Shown in pieces: positions 56,073 to 64,000 of a DNA stretch of 64,000 bases (its first letter is position 1; every line of letters starts with the position of its first letter). This DNA comes from CAWCCP01 sp963701245 (GTDB lineage Bacteria; Patescibacteriota; Saccharimonadia; Saccharimonadales; UBA4665). The notes beneath the pieces were generated by a model. The model searched no databases. It had not been told where the DNA came from and worked only from the letters and a program-made list of their open reading frames with translations. The stretch is taken from the NCBI GenBank assembly GCA_963701245.1, contig OY969576.1:1178001-1242000 (forward strand), read 5' to 3'. The position numbers and the translations under genes are program-made.

Positions 56073-56528
56073 CTAAGACGATTGACGAAGAATTCGAGCA
56101 ATTAATCTTTTCCATGGCGCACTTGGAGAATGGAAAGAAGATGGTTTTGATATTTCATATCTAGAATTAACAATACATCCCCTTAATTGTGCTCCCCGGG
56201 TTTCATGGCCTACCTGGAGACCTCGTGCGATAAGCCATGCTCTAGCTATGCCATGGGCATATACAAAACTATTCGTACTATCGAGTGGGAAGGGATCTGC
56301 TTCAGAATAAACTTCACCTAGTATTGGAGGCAAGTCTTCATCCTCTGGGAGACCACTTATTCCAGTAAAGTCACGAATACGCAGAAACCAGTGTCCCCCT
56401 GTTCTTCCACCGAATAATCCCAAAGTTGCGCTAGTGGCTATTTGTTCAATATCAAGGGGTAATGTTTCACGATACTCTCCGGGAACAATAAGAGCTTCTG
56501 GCCCGGATACACCTTCTTGGTTGGTCAT
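56073..56528 (-). CDS. Hypothetical protein
   Basis: 151 residues. Begins MTNQEGVSGPEALIVPGEYRE. No motif or membrane helix. A Trp/Phe core (GGHWFLRIRDFTG) and an acidic stretch (PEDEDLPP) suggest a compact soluble domain. Not recognised. The gene lies in a series of minus-strand hypotheticals, each followed by one of the short repeats A, B and C. Confidence 0.5.
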   Translation of the reverse strand: MTNQEGVSGPEALIVPGEYRETLPLDIEQIATSATLGLFGGRTGGHWFLRIRDFTGISGLPEDEDLPPILGEVYSEADPFPLDSTNSFVYAHGIARAWLIARGLQVGHETRGAQLRGCIVNSRYEISKPSSFHSPSAPWKRLIARILRQSS

Positions 56529-56628
56529 AAATTTATAATTACATGATATTGACTATTATTCAATAGCAAGTTCTCTACTTTACGGCATAATCTAAAAACC
56601 TCCTTTAATAGAAGTACAAGTTCGCTTC

Positions 56629-56775
56629 ATGGAGTACTTTGAAAAAAGTTCGCCCCTCATTTTTGATGAGCTTGCTAGATGGAAAGGTTTAATCCGGGAG
56701 AACTATCTTGACTATCAATCCGAGCAGAAACAGCAAAAGAAGTTAGAGATCCCCTCAGGGTATAGGTCACTATAG
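56629..56775 (+). CDS. Small ORF of repeat family, copy B (48 aa)
   Basis: 48 codons from ATG 56629 to TAG 56773-56775, the least damaged member of the family. It is Glu/Lys/Gln-rich and helical-looking (FDELARWKGLIRENYLDYQ). No good Shine-Dalgarno sequence is seen. Paralogous to the frames at 55959 and 57677. Whether it is translated or is a 3' element of the minus-strand gene at 56849 is open. Confidence 0.4.
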   Translation: MEYFEKSSPLIFDELARWKGLIRENYLDYQSEQKQQKKLEIPSGYRSL

Positions 56776-56848
56776 TCCTATGCTGATCTGATAGCACATC
56801 TCACAATATTGCAAGTTCGGCTTAACACCTAACTAGTGGCAAAATCCG

Positions 56849-57508
56849 CTATACGGAGTCTGCGATTGGCATAGCAGCTATTAGACGAGGAAGTTCGGCG
56901 GACACGAATGTTGCTGTACTGTCATCACTTAGCGGCGTGACACGTATAATAGAGGCCCCGCTATCGGTTCGCTCTACTGAATCGACAGGAAAAACCCTGA
57001 TGCAGCTCGCAATATCTTGCCGAATGAGTGCCAACGGCGTAGAAACTTTTAGTTCATGATCGGTAAGAGGTGCCGCATCAGGTACTTCAAGAGGACGCGG
57101 AACCGCAACTATAAGTGTGCTTAGCTGCTCATCGTTTGAGCTACCGACCAATGCCCCACAAACAAACCTTACGCCCGTTGATTCCTCCGTAAATATATCA
57201 AAAGGATGTGAAACTGCAACCACCCTCCTGTCGACAGGATGCGGAGACGAACTAAATGGACTTACACGACTTGCATTGCCTTCAAAGAGAATATCTGCTT
57301 CGTGCCAAGAGGTTAATGCGCCCAGCCCCATAGTATGGAATGTTACGTGGCTTGTTCTATAATCCTCTGGTGCAGATTTAAGGTATTCAGCAGCTTGTGC
57401 GAAGTAGACTCCCGCCCCTTCACCCACGCGTTCACGTAATTGATGCTGCCGTCCGGCATCGCCGATACAAGCCACATCAATGGTAAAATGTCTTTCACCC
57501 GGTTTCAT
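56849..57508 (-). CDS. Hypothetical protein
   Basis: 219 residues starting MKPGERHFTIDVACIGDAGRQ. Beta/alpha-looking soluble protein with several Asp/Ser-rich turns; no signal peptide or motif recognised. The coding sequence appears more GC-rich than the flanking spacers. It belongs to the island of unknown genes between the alarmone operon and the tmRNA. Confidence 0.5.
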   Translation of the reverse strand: MKPGERHFTIDVACIGDAGRQHQLRERVGEGAGVYFAQAAEYLKSAPEDYRTSHVTFHTMGLGALTSWHEADILFEGNASRVSPFSSSPHPVDRRVVAVSHPFDIFTEESTGVRFVCGALVGSSNDEQLSTLIVAVPRPLEVPDAAPLTDHELKVSTPLALIRQDIASCIRVFPVDSVERTDSGASIIRVTPLSDDSTATFVSAELPRLIAAMPIADSV

Positions 57509-57647
57509 TTATTTGCATTATATATAGTGAACTCTTTTTGTCAATAGCGCTACTATGTATCTTTAGTATCATATCCCAATAAAACATTATTAAGGCTAGA
57601 TCCAACCAATGTGAATTTGCCATTTACTTGTAACTAATAAACAAAAA

Positions 57648-57668
57648 GACCTCAAAATAAAAGAGGTC
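57648..57668 (-). terminator. Terminator for the gene at 57930
   Basis: GACCTC and GAGGTC (57648-57653, 57663-57668) pair around a 9-base loop; on the minus strand the stem is followed by TTTTT (57643-57647). The position downstream of the 57930-58556 gene fits. Confidence 0.75.
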
Positions 57669-57676
57669 AAAAGTTT

Positions 57677-57895
57677 ATGGTGGACCAATTGGATAAAAAT
57701 TTACACTATCTAGTTGAAGAAGTGCTCCGATGGCGAAAACTTTTGGTAGTTAAATATCAGGCATACAAATTTCATAATTAGATATACGAGGTGGTATGAA
57801 ATTATCGGTGATGAGTATTATTGGGATAAAGCAGAAAAAGAAGCAAAAAGTGATAGATATTCCGTAAGGGTATAGCACCTTTGAGACTATATAAG
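57677..57895 (+). repeat. Related short repeat C (degenerate, about 200 bp)
   Basis: An ATG at 57677 opens MVDQLDKNLHYLVEEVLRWRKL, stopping at 57781. The sequence then continues as a second partial copy (RWYEIIGDEYYWDKAEKEAK, then a segment matching the GYRSL end of copy B) in other frames, so it looks like a tandem, decayed form of B. Not a working gene. Confidence 0.5.
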
Positions 57896-57929
57896 TTTAG
57901 GTGTTCATTTCAGCATTTAGTCATAATTA

Positions 57930-58556
57930 CTAAGCCGAAGAACCGGATACGTATGTCAGCGGCATAAGTATGGGCCGCATTGCTCCGGGACTATCTACAT
58001 ACTGAATAATTCTGTTACCTACATCCTGCGCCCCTTGATACCCATAGCTAACAGCAGCTGCCAAGTCCCCTTCAGAGGGGTCCTCTGGCCTCATATTCAT
58101 TGCACCCATGATTATCTTCGGTACAACCATTTGGCCCGGAACCATATGCGGTTGAAAGGCTTTTTGGATGCGACCTGCGCGAAGCGCCTCTTCGTCGGCT
58201 GCTACTTTTAGCATGACCACCTCAAAGACACATGGTAATCCTAGGGCGCGCAGTACTTCCGCATGCCTGTCTTCGTGTCTTTTAGTATCTTCGACATCAT
58301 AAGGGTCGACTTCAGCGAGATCTACAGCAGCCTCTAGTAGCTCCCTAAATGATTCAGTGGACCTTACAGAGACAGCATTTAACGGTGTCCTTCTGCCGGC
58401 ATTTACTCTAACTAAATCACAATCGGTCAGTCGATGAGTATGGTCATTTCGATTAGAGTAGGTAATTCCTTTTTCTGTTACCATGCCGCCTGCTTTTACA
58501 AGCAGCTCAACGGGCGCATAGGATAACGCACGCTCCAGTTTTCTGAGATAAGACAT
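57930..58556 (-). CDS. Hypothetical protein with an HEDRH motif
   Basis: 208 residues. KRHEDRHAEVLRALG near residue 93 fits HExxH, as in zinc metalloproteases, though a third ligand is not evident. The rest is Val/Ala-rich with an N-terminus MSYLRKLERALSYAPVELL. No signal peptide. Followed by a strong terminator (57648-57668) and preceded by an AT-rich promoter region. Function unknown. Confidence 0.5.
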   Translation of the reverse strand: MSYLRKLERALSYAPVELLVKAGGMVTEKGITYSNRNDHTHRLTDCDLVRVNAGRRTPLNAVSVRSTESFRELLEAAVDLAEVDPYDVEDTKRHEDRHAEVLRALGLPCVFEVVMLKVAADEEALRAGRIQKAFQPHMVPGQMVVPKIIMGAMNMRPEDPSEGDLAAAVSYGYQGAQDVGNRIIQYVDSPGAMRPILMPLTYVSGSSA

Positions 58557-58624
58557 AATATATATTGTAACATAATTTTAGTATTATGTACATAGTTTTG
58601 TCTTTTGGGAGAATACTTTATGAA

Positions 58625-58650
58625 AAAGCCTCAGGGTAGAGGTTATTTTA
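58625..58650 (-). terminator. Terminator after the tmRNA
   Basis: Just past the tmRNA 3' end, the minus strand reads AACCTC then TACCCT then GAGGCTTTTT: a short stem with a T-run. Weak (about five base pairs) but well placed. Confidence 0.5.
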
Positions 58651-58663
58651 AGCATAAGAGTTA

Positions 58664-59071
58664 TGGTGGAGCTGGCGGAGCACCGCCCTCCGCGTCCGAT
58701 GGTTTATCTTGATTAGTCTTCTACAGGCGTAGTTCGTTTTACTGTCTTAGAGAATGAATATCGAAACGAACAAACATCTCACTCTCGCAGTCCTGAAGTC
58801 TTAGCATGTCACTAGAACGGCATGGCATGAGCGTCCAGAAGATATATGGCACACTTTTACATTATCTGGCGTCATGTTCAGTGTGGCCTAGGTTATGTAA
58901 CTTAAGCGGTTGCGAACGCTGGAGCTTTGAAACCGGCGGTTAAACCGTTGTACATTGCTACAGCCATATCGCGAAGTTTAGATGTTGCATCTATTCTTGT
59001 TTGCCTATACGCTGACAAGCGACCTGCTGATCTAACCGATAAAGTCCAACGTCGAGCTTAAATTCAGCCCC
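58664..59071 (-). ncRNA. ssrA: tmRNA (transfer-messenger RNA)
   Basis: 408-nt RNA on the minus strand. The acceptor stem is GGGGCTG (59071-59065) with CAGCTCC and ends in an encoded CCA (58664-58666). The tag frame begins at GCA (58988) after an upstream TAGAT, reads ATSKLRDM... and ends KAPAFATA with TAA at 58902-58904: 28 residues, long for a tag. The T-stem GCGGA/TCCGC is present, but the loop is GGGCGGTGC (9 nt) and lacks the usual TTCRA. It rescues stalled ribosomes together with SmpB. Confidence 0.93.
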
Positions 59072-59083
59072 GTATTACTGCTT

Positions 59084-59111
59084 ATTTTAAGCAGGAGGTT
59101 TATTTTAGCAA
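59084..59111 (-). promoter_or_regulatory. Probable tmRNA promoter
   Basis: Minus strand TTGCTA (59111-59106), 16-bp spacer and TAAAAT (59089-59084), about 12 nt before the first G of the tmRNA at 59071. The spacing to the start is a little long, so the exact -10 is uncertain. Confidence 0.45.
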
Positions 59112-59138
59112 TCCCCAGCCCTAAATGCAAATGGTTTT

Positions 59139-59603
59139 TCAGATCCCAAGTAAGTGATCACAGGCCCCGAGTTTCCCCGGCCGACAGGTGGCTTTATGAA
59201 GCCGTTGCAAGCCACTGAATAGCTGCATCATTTGATCATCACCCAGTGATACAAATTCACTACTAAAGCTCCGTCGTATTAGCGTTGATGCCGCTTCGGT
59301 TACCTGCATGCCTAAGGTAGTTGGTGCTGAGATATGCTTGCGACGGTTTTGGGGGTCAATTTTTGTTGCCAATAAACCTTTAACTTTTAACAGTTTTATC
59401 TGACGCGAAATACTTGCTTCCGTCTGACCTAAAGCTTTCGCGATAGATCGTTGCTGGATACGAGGGCTCCATTCTAATACCATGAGGAGCTTAAATTGAC
59501 TGAGACCTATCCCAAGCTGTTCCTGTAACACCTGGTCGGTTTGCTTGGTCATGACTTCAGCGATGTGCTGCAGTAAATAGTTGAGATTATTGGTTGGTAC
59601 CAT
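59139..59603 (-). CDS. MarR-family transcriptional regulator
   Basis: 154 residues with a winged helix at ~35-105 (LGQTEASISRQIKLLKVKGLLATKIDPQNRRKH) flanked by dimerisation helices. The DPQNRRKH wing is typical of MarR. It lies between rsmA and the tmRNA on the same strand. The inverted repeat just upstream (59625-59650) is a likely self-operator. The ligand cannot be predicted. Confidence 0.88.
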   Translation of the reverse strand: MVPTNNLNYLLQHIAEVMTKQTDQVLQEQLGIGLSQFKLLMVLEWSPRIQQRSIAKALGQTEASISRQIKLLKVKGLLATKIDPQNRRKHISAPTTLGMQVTEAASTLIRRSFSSEFVSLGDDQMMQLFSGLQRLHKATCRPGKLGACDHLLGI

Positions 59604-59624
59604 ATCTAAATGGTAGTCTAAAAA

Positions 59625-59650
59625 ATAATACTTAACACGTCAAGTATTAT
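59625..59650. promoter_or_regulatory. Palindrome upstream of the MarR gene
   Basis: ATAATACTT (59625-59633) and AAGTATTAT (59642-59650) are perfect 9-bp inverted repeats with an 8-bp centre. On the minus strand it contains TTGACG, with TAGACT 17 bp further on, so it overlaps the MarR -35 box. This layout is usual for MarR autoregulation. Confidence 0.6.
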
Positions 59651-59658
59651 GTGGTACC

Positions 59659-60441
59659 TCAAACCATTGCTCTATACAGCGCAAACCATTCAGTGAGTGA
59701 TAAGGTTTGTGCGCGTCTATGAGGATCGATGCCAGCGGCAGCACATTGTTCATTAATAGTTTTTTTATCAACGCGTAATCCACCGCTTAAACTATTTAGC
59801 AACGTCTTCCGCCGTTGACTGAAACCTGCTCGAACTATATGAAAATACAATTTTGTATCTATTTCACCAAACAGAGGCTTCGGTCGTTTTGTTAAAATCA
59901 GCACTTGGGAATCGACTTTAGGCGGAGGGATAAAAAACTTCGCCGGAACTTTGATACCAATATTCACATCCCAATAGTACTGGGCACTAATGCTTAGGAG
60001 CGACATCGAACCCGGTTGAGCCGCCACCCGCTCAGCTACTTCCCGTTGCACGAGCAGAACGGCCCGACTTGGTTGATTTGTCGTTTCACTCAGTAAACGA
60101 ATAACTTTCGACGTGATGTAGTACGGAATATTAGCAACTATTTTATAGCCAGCCGGTAACTGGGAAAAATTGTAGCGTACGATATCCTGATGCTCGATTG
60201 TGAGATTAGCAAACGTGACTCGTTTTATTAATTCGATGGCTAAGTTTTCGTCAAGTTCGACAGCTACCACATGCTGAGCGAGAGCAACCAGAAGTTGCGT
60301 TAAATAACCAGGGCCCGGTCCGATTTCCAAGACCGTGTCAGTTGGTTGGATATCTCCATAGCCAACAATCTGGTTAAGGATTGCTTGGTCCTTTAGCCAG
60401 TGTTGGCCGAGATTTTTATTGGTTGTTGGCGAGTCTGTCAT
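59659..60441 (-). CDS. rsmA: 16S rRNA dimethyladenosine transferase RsmA (KsgA)
   Basis: 260 residues, normal length. SAM motif VLEIGPGPGYLTQLL, the catalytic NIPYYITS motif and the conserved GQHWLKD start are all clear. It dimethylates the two adjacent adenines near the 3' end of 16S rRNA. The gene is 6 bp downstream of the YabE/Rpf-like gene, matching the rpfB/yabE-ksgA order of Gram-positive bacteria. Confidence 0.96.
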   Translation of the reverse strand: MTDSPTTNKNLGQHWLKDQAILNQIVGYGDIQPTDTVLEIGPGPGYLTQLLVALAQHVVAVELDENLAIELIKRVTFANLTIEHQDIVRYNFSQLPAGYKIVANIPYYITSKVIRLLSETTNQPSRAVLLVQREVAERVAAQPGSMSLLSISAQYYWDVNIGIKVPAKFFIPPPKVDSQVLILTKRPKPLFGEIDTKLYFHIVRAGFSQRRKTLLNSLSGGLRVDKKTINEQCAAAGIDPHRRAQTLSLTEWFALYRAMV

Positions 60442-60447
60442 TGATGA

Positions 60448-61749
60448 TTACCAGTTATGGTTGGCCACCCAATGCAAATAAGCGTTATGCCAGCCACCGT
60501 AACGGGTTGCTGCATAGCCACTACACCAACGAAGCTGTGTAATCGGGTTGGTTGCCCAGTCAACAATGCCGTTTATATCGGCACTGGCCATTTTCGCACC
60601 CGGTGTCGCCTGACATAAACCATAGCCACCATAAGCCGGCACAAAACCGCTATAAGGGGGACAACTTCCGTACTGGCCCTGAGCTTTAGTCGGGCACCAG
60701 CCCGATTCATTGGAAATAATATAGTCAGCGTATTGGTAGTCACTTGGATCAATACCAGCTAAGGCCATGTCGCCTTTAATACCGCTCAGCGAAGTACCGA
60801 TGACGACTATATCCGTAACCGGCGGCTGGGTAACAACCGTTTGGATGACAGTCCGGCCGACAACGATGCCATTTTGTAACGAATCCTGATACGTGATAAC
60901 TTCCTGACCGGCAGAACCTTGTTGACGAATGGCATTCGTGCCATAGGCTAGGGTAGCGTCATCAATCGTTTGGATCGGCATCGGAATAGATTGAGTTATC
61001 GATTCAATTTTATTTCCGGTCCGTACAATAAATACCTGAGCGTTAGCTGTCAGAGGAGTGTTTGCTGCCGGAAGTATCTGATCAGTAGAGGCTAAATGAA
61101 TGTTTTCCTGTTTTATGAGCTCGGCAACCGTTGAGGCGTGGGTACGGATAGTAAGTGGTGTGCCATACAAATTAAGATTAATTGGCGTAGCCCTATCAAT
61201 TACTACTTGTTCGCCGATAGCACCGCCCGTTAAAAAGTTTTCGGTTGGCTCGGTCGTGACATAATCCTGAGGATATACAGTCGTGCCAGTTTGCTCAGCA
61301 ATGGCTCGTGGTGTGGTCGAGGCACTGAAAGTGTATGTTTTTTGCGGACCATCAATGATTTCAACTGGCACGGCCCGATAAATGTTGATACGAAACTCAT
61401 CCTGATTGATTGGTGTAGTAGTCGAAGGTTCGACAACATCGCCAACGTTGAGCGTTAGATGTAGTTTCTTAAGCAATTTACCAACGGTTGGTTCACGGCT
61501 CGGCACAATTTGCTGCACTCCGTCATGAGATACAATCACTATTTTTGCCTCCTGAACCGGCGGCAAATGATTAGTTTGTTTGGCGACGAAATAGATGATA
61601 CCAGTGAGAAGAATTAAACCACTGATGGTAATAATCGGTACCGCATACGGGTGACGACTCATTATTTTCACCTGTCGGATCCGGCGTGGTAACCGAACTC
61701 GACGATACCGCTCAAATTTTATCTGCCAGCTTTGAATTTGCCGATGCAT
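60448..61749 (-). CDS. Cell-wall protein: DUF348 repeats, G5-like domain and a lytic-transglycosylase-like end (YabE/RpfB-like)
   Basis: 433 residues. A membrane helix (~38-58) is followed by DUF348 units (QEAKIVIVSHDGVQQIVPSR; EVVDRATPINLNLYGTPLTIRTHAST), a G5-like segment (SAGQEVITYQDSLQNGIVVGR) and a C-terminal transglycosylase-like domain with Glu in YIISNESGWC and GYGLCQATPGAKMAS. The order matches RpfB/YabE. It probably cuts or remodels peptidoglycan. It sits upstream of rsmA, as in many monoderm bacteria. Confidence 0.9.
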   Translation of the reverse strand: MHRQIQSWQIKFERYRRVRLPRRIRQVKIMSRHPYAVPIITISGLILLTGIIYFVAKQTNHLPPVQEAKIVIVSHDGVQQIVPSREPTVGKLLKKLHLTLNVGDVVEPSTTTPINQDEFRINIYRAVPVEIIDGPQKTYTFSASTTPRAIAEQTGTTVYPQDYVTTEPTENFLTGGAIGEQVVIDRATPINLNLYGTPLTIRTHASTVAELIKQENIHLASTDQILPAANTPLTANAQVFIVRTGNKIESITQSIPMPIQTIDDATLAYGTNAIRQQGSAGQEVITYQDSLQNGIVVGRTVIQTVVTQPPVTDIVVIGTSLSGIKGDMALAGIDPSDYQYADYIISNESGWCPTKAQGQYGSCPPYSGFVPAYGGYGLCQATPGAKMASADINGIVDWATNPITQLRWCSGYAATRYGGWHNAYLHWVANHNW

Positions 61750-61832
61750 TATTAACTCATGGTCCAGGGAAAGCAGTTATGTTATCAGCAGAATTTCCCT
61801 AAAATCCATCGATCTATTGTATCAAATGCGAG

Positions 61833-62297
61833 TTAGCCCCACCAGCGGTGGAGGGCTGCCAGAACATCTGGCTGAGCATTATGTGAGGTAAGTTTCGATC
61901 GGTGAACCCATTGAGCGTCAACAAGTTCGATAGGCCGATGTTTGAGCGGAGACTGTTTAGTGACCTTAGCAACGAACAATACGTAGTTAAAACTTAAATT
62001 GTGGTGATGGTAAATAAATTCAGTCTGACGCTCTAATTGCCCTACTTTTAAATGCACGCCGGTTTCTTCATAGAGTTCTCTGAGCGCACCGTCAAGCGAT
62101 GCTTCTTCTTTATGTAACCCACCACCGGGAAGCGACCAGCTGCCATCACCTACCCAGCGTTTCGTCACAATAATATGATTGCCATGAATAATGAGCAATC
62201 GGGTTCGTTTGGAGCCGTGTAGATACATCCAACTGAGCGGCCAAGTGAGCCAGAAAAGCACAACACCGATTCGCACCCAAGCGACATGCTTTTCCAT
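61833..62297 (-). CDS. NUDIX hydrolase
   Basis: 154 residues. The Nudix box is complete: GGGLHKEEASLDGALRELYEETGV (GX5EX7REUXEEXGU). The N-terminal ~25 residues are hydrophobic and may tether it to the membrane. It would hydrolyse a nucleoside diphosphate linked to another moiety; the substrate is unknown. The stop-start contact with pcrA at 62297 suggests co-transcription. Confidence 0.9.
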   Translation of the reverse strand: MEKHVAWVRIGVVLFWLTWPLSWMYLHGSKRTRLLIIHGNHIIVTKRWVGDGSWSLPGGGLHKEEASLDGALRELYEETGVHLKVGQLERQTEFIYHHHNLSFNYVLFVAKVTKQSPLKHRPIELVDAQWVHRSKLTSHNAQPDVLAALHRWWG

Positions 62298-64000
62298 TAC
62301 AGTTTCTCGAGTGGCGCAAAACCGACGTTTAGTTTTCGTGTTCCTTTATTCTTAAAATAAATAACTGCCGTATCACCATCAATTTCGAGAACCGTACCAA
62401 GCCCAAAGACACTGTGACGTACCCCGTCGCCTTCATTGAGTTCCGGCAATACTCGAACTTCGTTCACTGTGGGTAAAGTCCCTGAGGGCGTAAAACTGAA
62501 GTCCGGTCCCTCACTGTATTCAGTGCCAAGCGTTTGGAATGCACTATCTATTTCACTTAAAAAGCGGGATGGTGGGTTGTGCTGCATACCGCCATAGAGC
62601 AATCGACTTGCGGCAAAAAACAAATAGAGTTCTTTGCGAGCTCTAGTCATCCCGACGTAACAAAGTCGGCGCTCTTCTTCCATCTCACTCTGATCATAAA
62701 GCGCTCTCGAATGAGGGAAGATAGATTCTTCCAGCCCGGTCATAAAGACTACCGGGAATTCAAGACCCTTAGCGGCATGCAATGTCATCAGCGTAACCGA
62801 ATCATTGGCAAAGTTTGCACTATCAAGATCACTCACCAATGCAACTTCTTCCAAAAAGCCAGCCAGTCCGGCATCCTGATACTCCCGCGCGACACTTAAT
62901 AGTTCACGGACATTTTCCTGTCGTGATTCTCCCTGAGGCGTGCCGTCGTTAAGATAGTTTAGATAGTCAATCCGTCTCAACAGCGAATCAATCAGTCCGG
63001 CGACAGAAGATTCTTCGTTGACGGTTTGCAGACTTTGGATTATATCACCGAGGTCACCAAAAGCCGTTCGGGCTTTCGGAGTGAGTTGACTGCACTCCTC
63101 AGCGGCGAGCAATGCCGCCAGTAGTCCCTGCCCTCGTTCTCGCTGCCAGCTCAGAAATGTTTGGAGTGACTTTGCGCCGATGCCACGAGTTGGCACATTC
63201 ACGATTCGCTCAAAGCTCACTATATCGTCAGGCTGAAAAATAAGTCGTAAGTAAGCAAGGATATCTTTAATTTCTTTGCGGTCATAGAACCGAACGCCCC
63301 CAATCACGCGATAGGGAATACCATAATGGATAAACACCTCTTCAATTGACCGGCTTTGCGCATTGGTCCGATAGAGTACGGCATAATCGCCATAACGGTG
63401 CTCATTACTATCGACACCAAGTCGGATCCGGCGAATTATGGCTTCACCCTCAGCCCGCTCATTGCCAACAGGTACCAATTGGACTGGCAAGCCCTCACCC
63501 GCTTCGGTCCAAAGTTTTTTATCACTACGCTGAGTGTTCTTGGTTATCACCGCATGGGCAGAATCCAGAATGTTTTTTGTACTGCGATAATTTTGTTCTA
63601 GTTTAATAACTGTCGTATTTTTATAGTCTTGCTCAAACCGCATTATATTGCGAAAATCTGCACCTCTCCAGCTGTAAATACTCTGCCAGTCATCGCCAAT
63701 CACGGCAACGTTTTGGGAATCATTTGTCAGTAACTTAATCAGTTGGTATTGTGCGGCATTTGTGTCTTGATACTCATCTATCATTATGTATTTGAATTGC
63801 TGCTGCCACTTTTTACGAACTTCGGGTTGGCTTTTAAGCATTTTGACAGTTGCATTAATCAGATCATCAAAATCGAGTGCCGAGGCGTCATGAAGAACTC
63901 TTTCGTAGCTAGGGTAAACTTGGGCAGCCACTTTCTGCGCCGGACTGGCTGCCGTCGCTTGATACTCATTAGGTGTCATCATTTCATTTTTAGCACTGCT
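62297..64000 (-). CDS. pcrA: UvrD/PcrA-type helicase, cut by the right edge
   Basis: The coding frame is open at 64000 (SSAKNEMMTPNEYQ), so the N-terminus with the Walker A motif is outside the window. Seen here are DEYQDTNAAQYQLI (motif II), GDDWQSIYSWRGA, LEQNYRST, the LMTLHAAKGLEFPVV motif V and LCYVGMTRARKELY motif VI. The C-terminus GDGVRHSVFGLGTVLEID is the Tudor-like domain typical of PcrA. SF1A 3'-5' helicase for repair and conflict resolution. Confidence 0.95.
   Translation of the reverse strand, partial: SSAKNEMMTPNEYQATAASPAQKVAAQVYPSYERVLHDASALDFDDLINATVKMLKSQPEVRKKWQQQFKYIMIDEYQDTNAAQYQLIKLLTNDSQNVAVIGDDWQSIYSWRGADFRNIMRFEQDYKNTTVIKLEQNYRSTKNILDSAHAVITKNTQRSDKKLWTEAGEGLPVQLVPVGNERAEGEAIIRRIRLGVDSNEHRYGDYAVLYRTNAQSRSIEEVFIHYGIPYRVIGGVRFYDRKEIKDILAYLRLIFQPDDIVSFERIVNVPTRGIGAKSLQTFLSWQRERGQGLLAALLAAEECSQLTPKARTAFGDLGDIIQSLQTVNEESSVAGLIDSLLRRIDYLNYLNDGTPQGESRQENVRELLSVAREYQDAGLAGFLEEVALVSDLDSANFANDSVTLMTLHAAKGLEFPVVFMTGLEESIFPHSRALYDQSEMEEERRLCYVGMTRARKELYLFFAASRLLYGGMQHNPPSRFLSEIDSAFQTLGTEYSEGPDFSFTPSGTLPTVNEVRVLPELNEGDGVRHSVFGLGTVLEIDGDTAVIYFKNKGTRKLNVGFAPLEKL

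Noticed and set aside
58500..59100. Integrase or att repeat next to the tmRNA
   Set aside because: No integrase gene is present and no second copy of the tmRNA 3' end was seen in the window.

Overview
The window looks like a small, streamlined bacterial chromosome segment, most probably from the candidate phyla radiation (Patescibacteria) and Saccharibacteria-like. This placement is inferred from gene content, not measured: shortened tRNA synthetases (AlaRS of about 636 aa, MetRS of about 488 aa), an FtsA-like ATPase followed by a one-TM protein, RuvX and MltG, many secreted or anchored proteins without an outer-membrane system, an RRM protein, a divergent F1-type ATPase operon, and standard use of TGA as stop. 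Genes are tightly packed, often overlapping by 4 bp (ATGA).

Layout. 0-9.8 kb: a partial gene, two paralogous ABC exporters (452 and 7296) bracketing a degenerate Fic/P-loop kinase fusion, an EamA transporter, an RBBP9-like hydrolase and two HAD phosphatases, then ribosomal protein L25. 9.86-11.41 kb: a complete IS66-type insertion with perfect 17-bp terminal repeats and an 8-bp target duplication. 11.5-28.6 kb: DedA, UvrA, exonuclease I, a transposase relic, Obg, cell-wall enzymes (LysM-CHAP, MltG), RuvX, an FtsA-like protein, compact AlaRS and a membrane-anchored glutamic (G1) peptidase. 28.8-36.5 kb: MnmA (frameshifted), then a run of secreted or anchored surface proteins. 36.5-42.8 kb: an F1-ATPase operon (b-delta-alpha-gamma-beta-epsilon) without recognisable a and c genes; its first gene is instead a secreted/membrane protein ending in a c-like hairpin. 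42.9-48.3 kb: cysteine desulfurase, TatD (frameshifted), MetG, a 2-oxoglutarate dioxygenase divergent from a TrmB-like regulator with a palindrome between them, and tRNA-Val. 48.4-52.8 kb: trehalase, a pilin-like pair, RRM protein, FKBP isomerase, and a protein with a sortase-like tail. 53-59.1 kb: an accessory island with an apparently permuted RelA/SpoT enzyme and its partner, unknown genes interleaved with three related short repeats, and the tmRNA. 59.1-64 kb: MarR, RsmA (KsgA), an Rpf/YabE-like wall hydrolase, NUDIX, and PcrA running off the right edge.

Four otherwise intact genes (mnmA, atpA, the 41.9-kb gene and tatD) each become continuous if one base is added, mostly in an A-run of the coding strand. 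This points to base-calling error rather than gene decay. The observations I consider most worth following are the SYN-then-HD alarmone enzyme, the F1-type operon with its unusual membrane partner, the tmRNA with a 28-residue tag and abnormal T-loop, and the Fic/kinase fusion.
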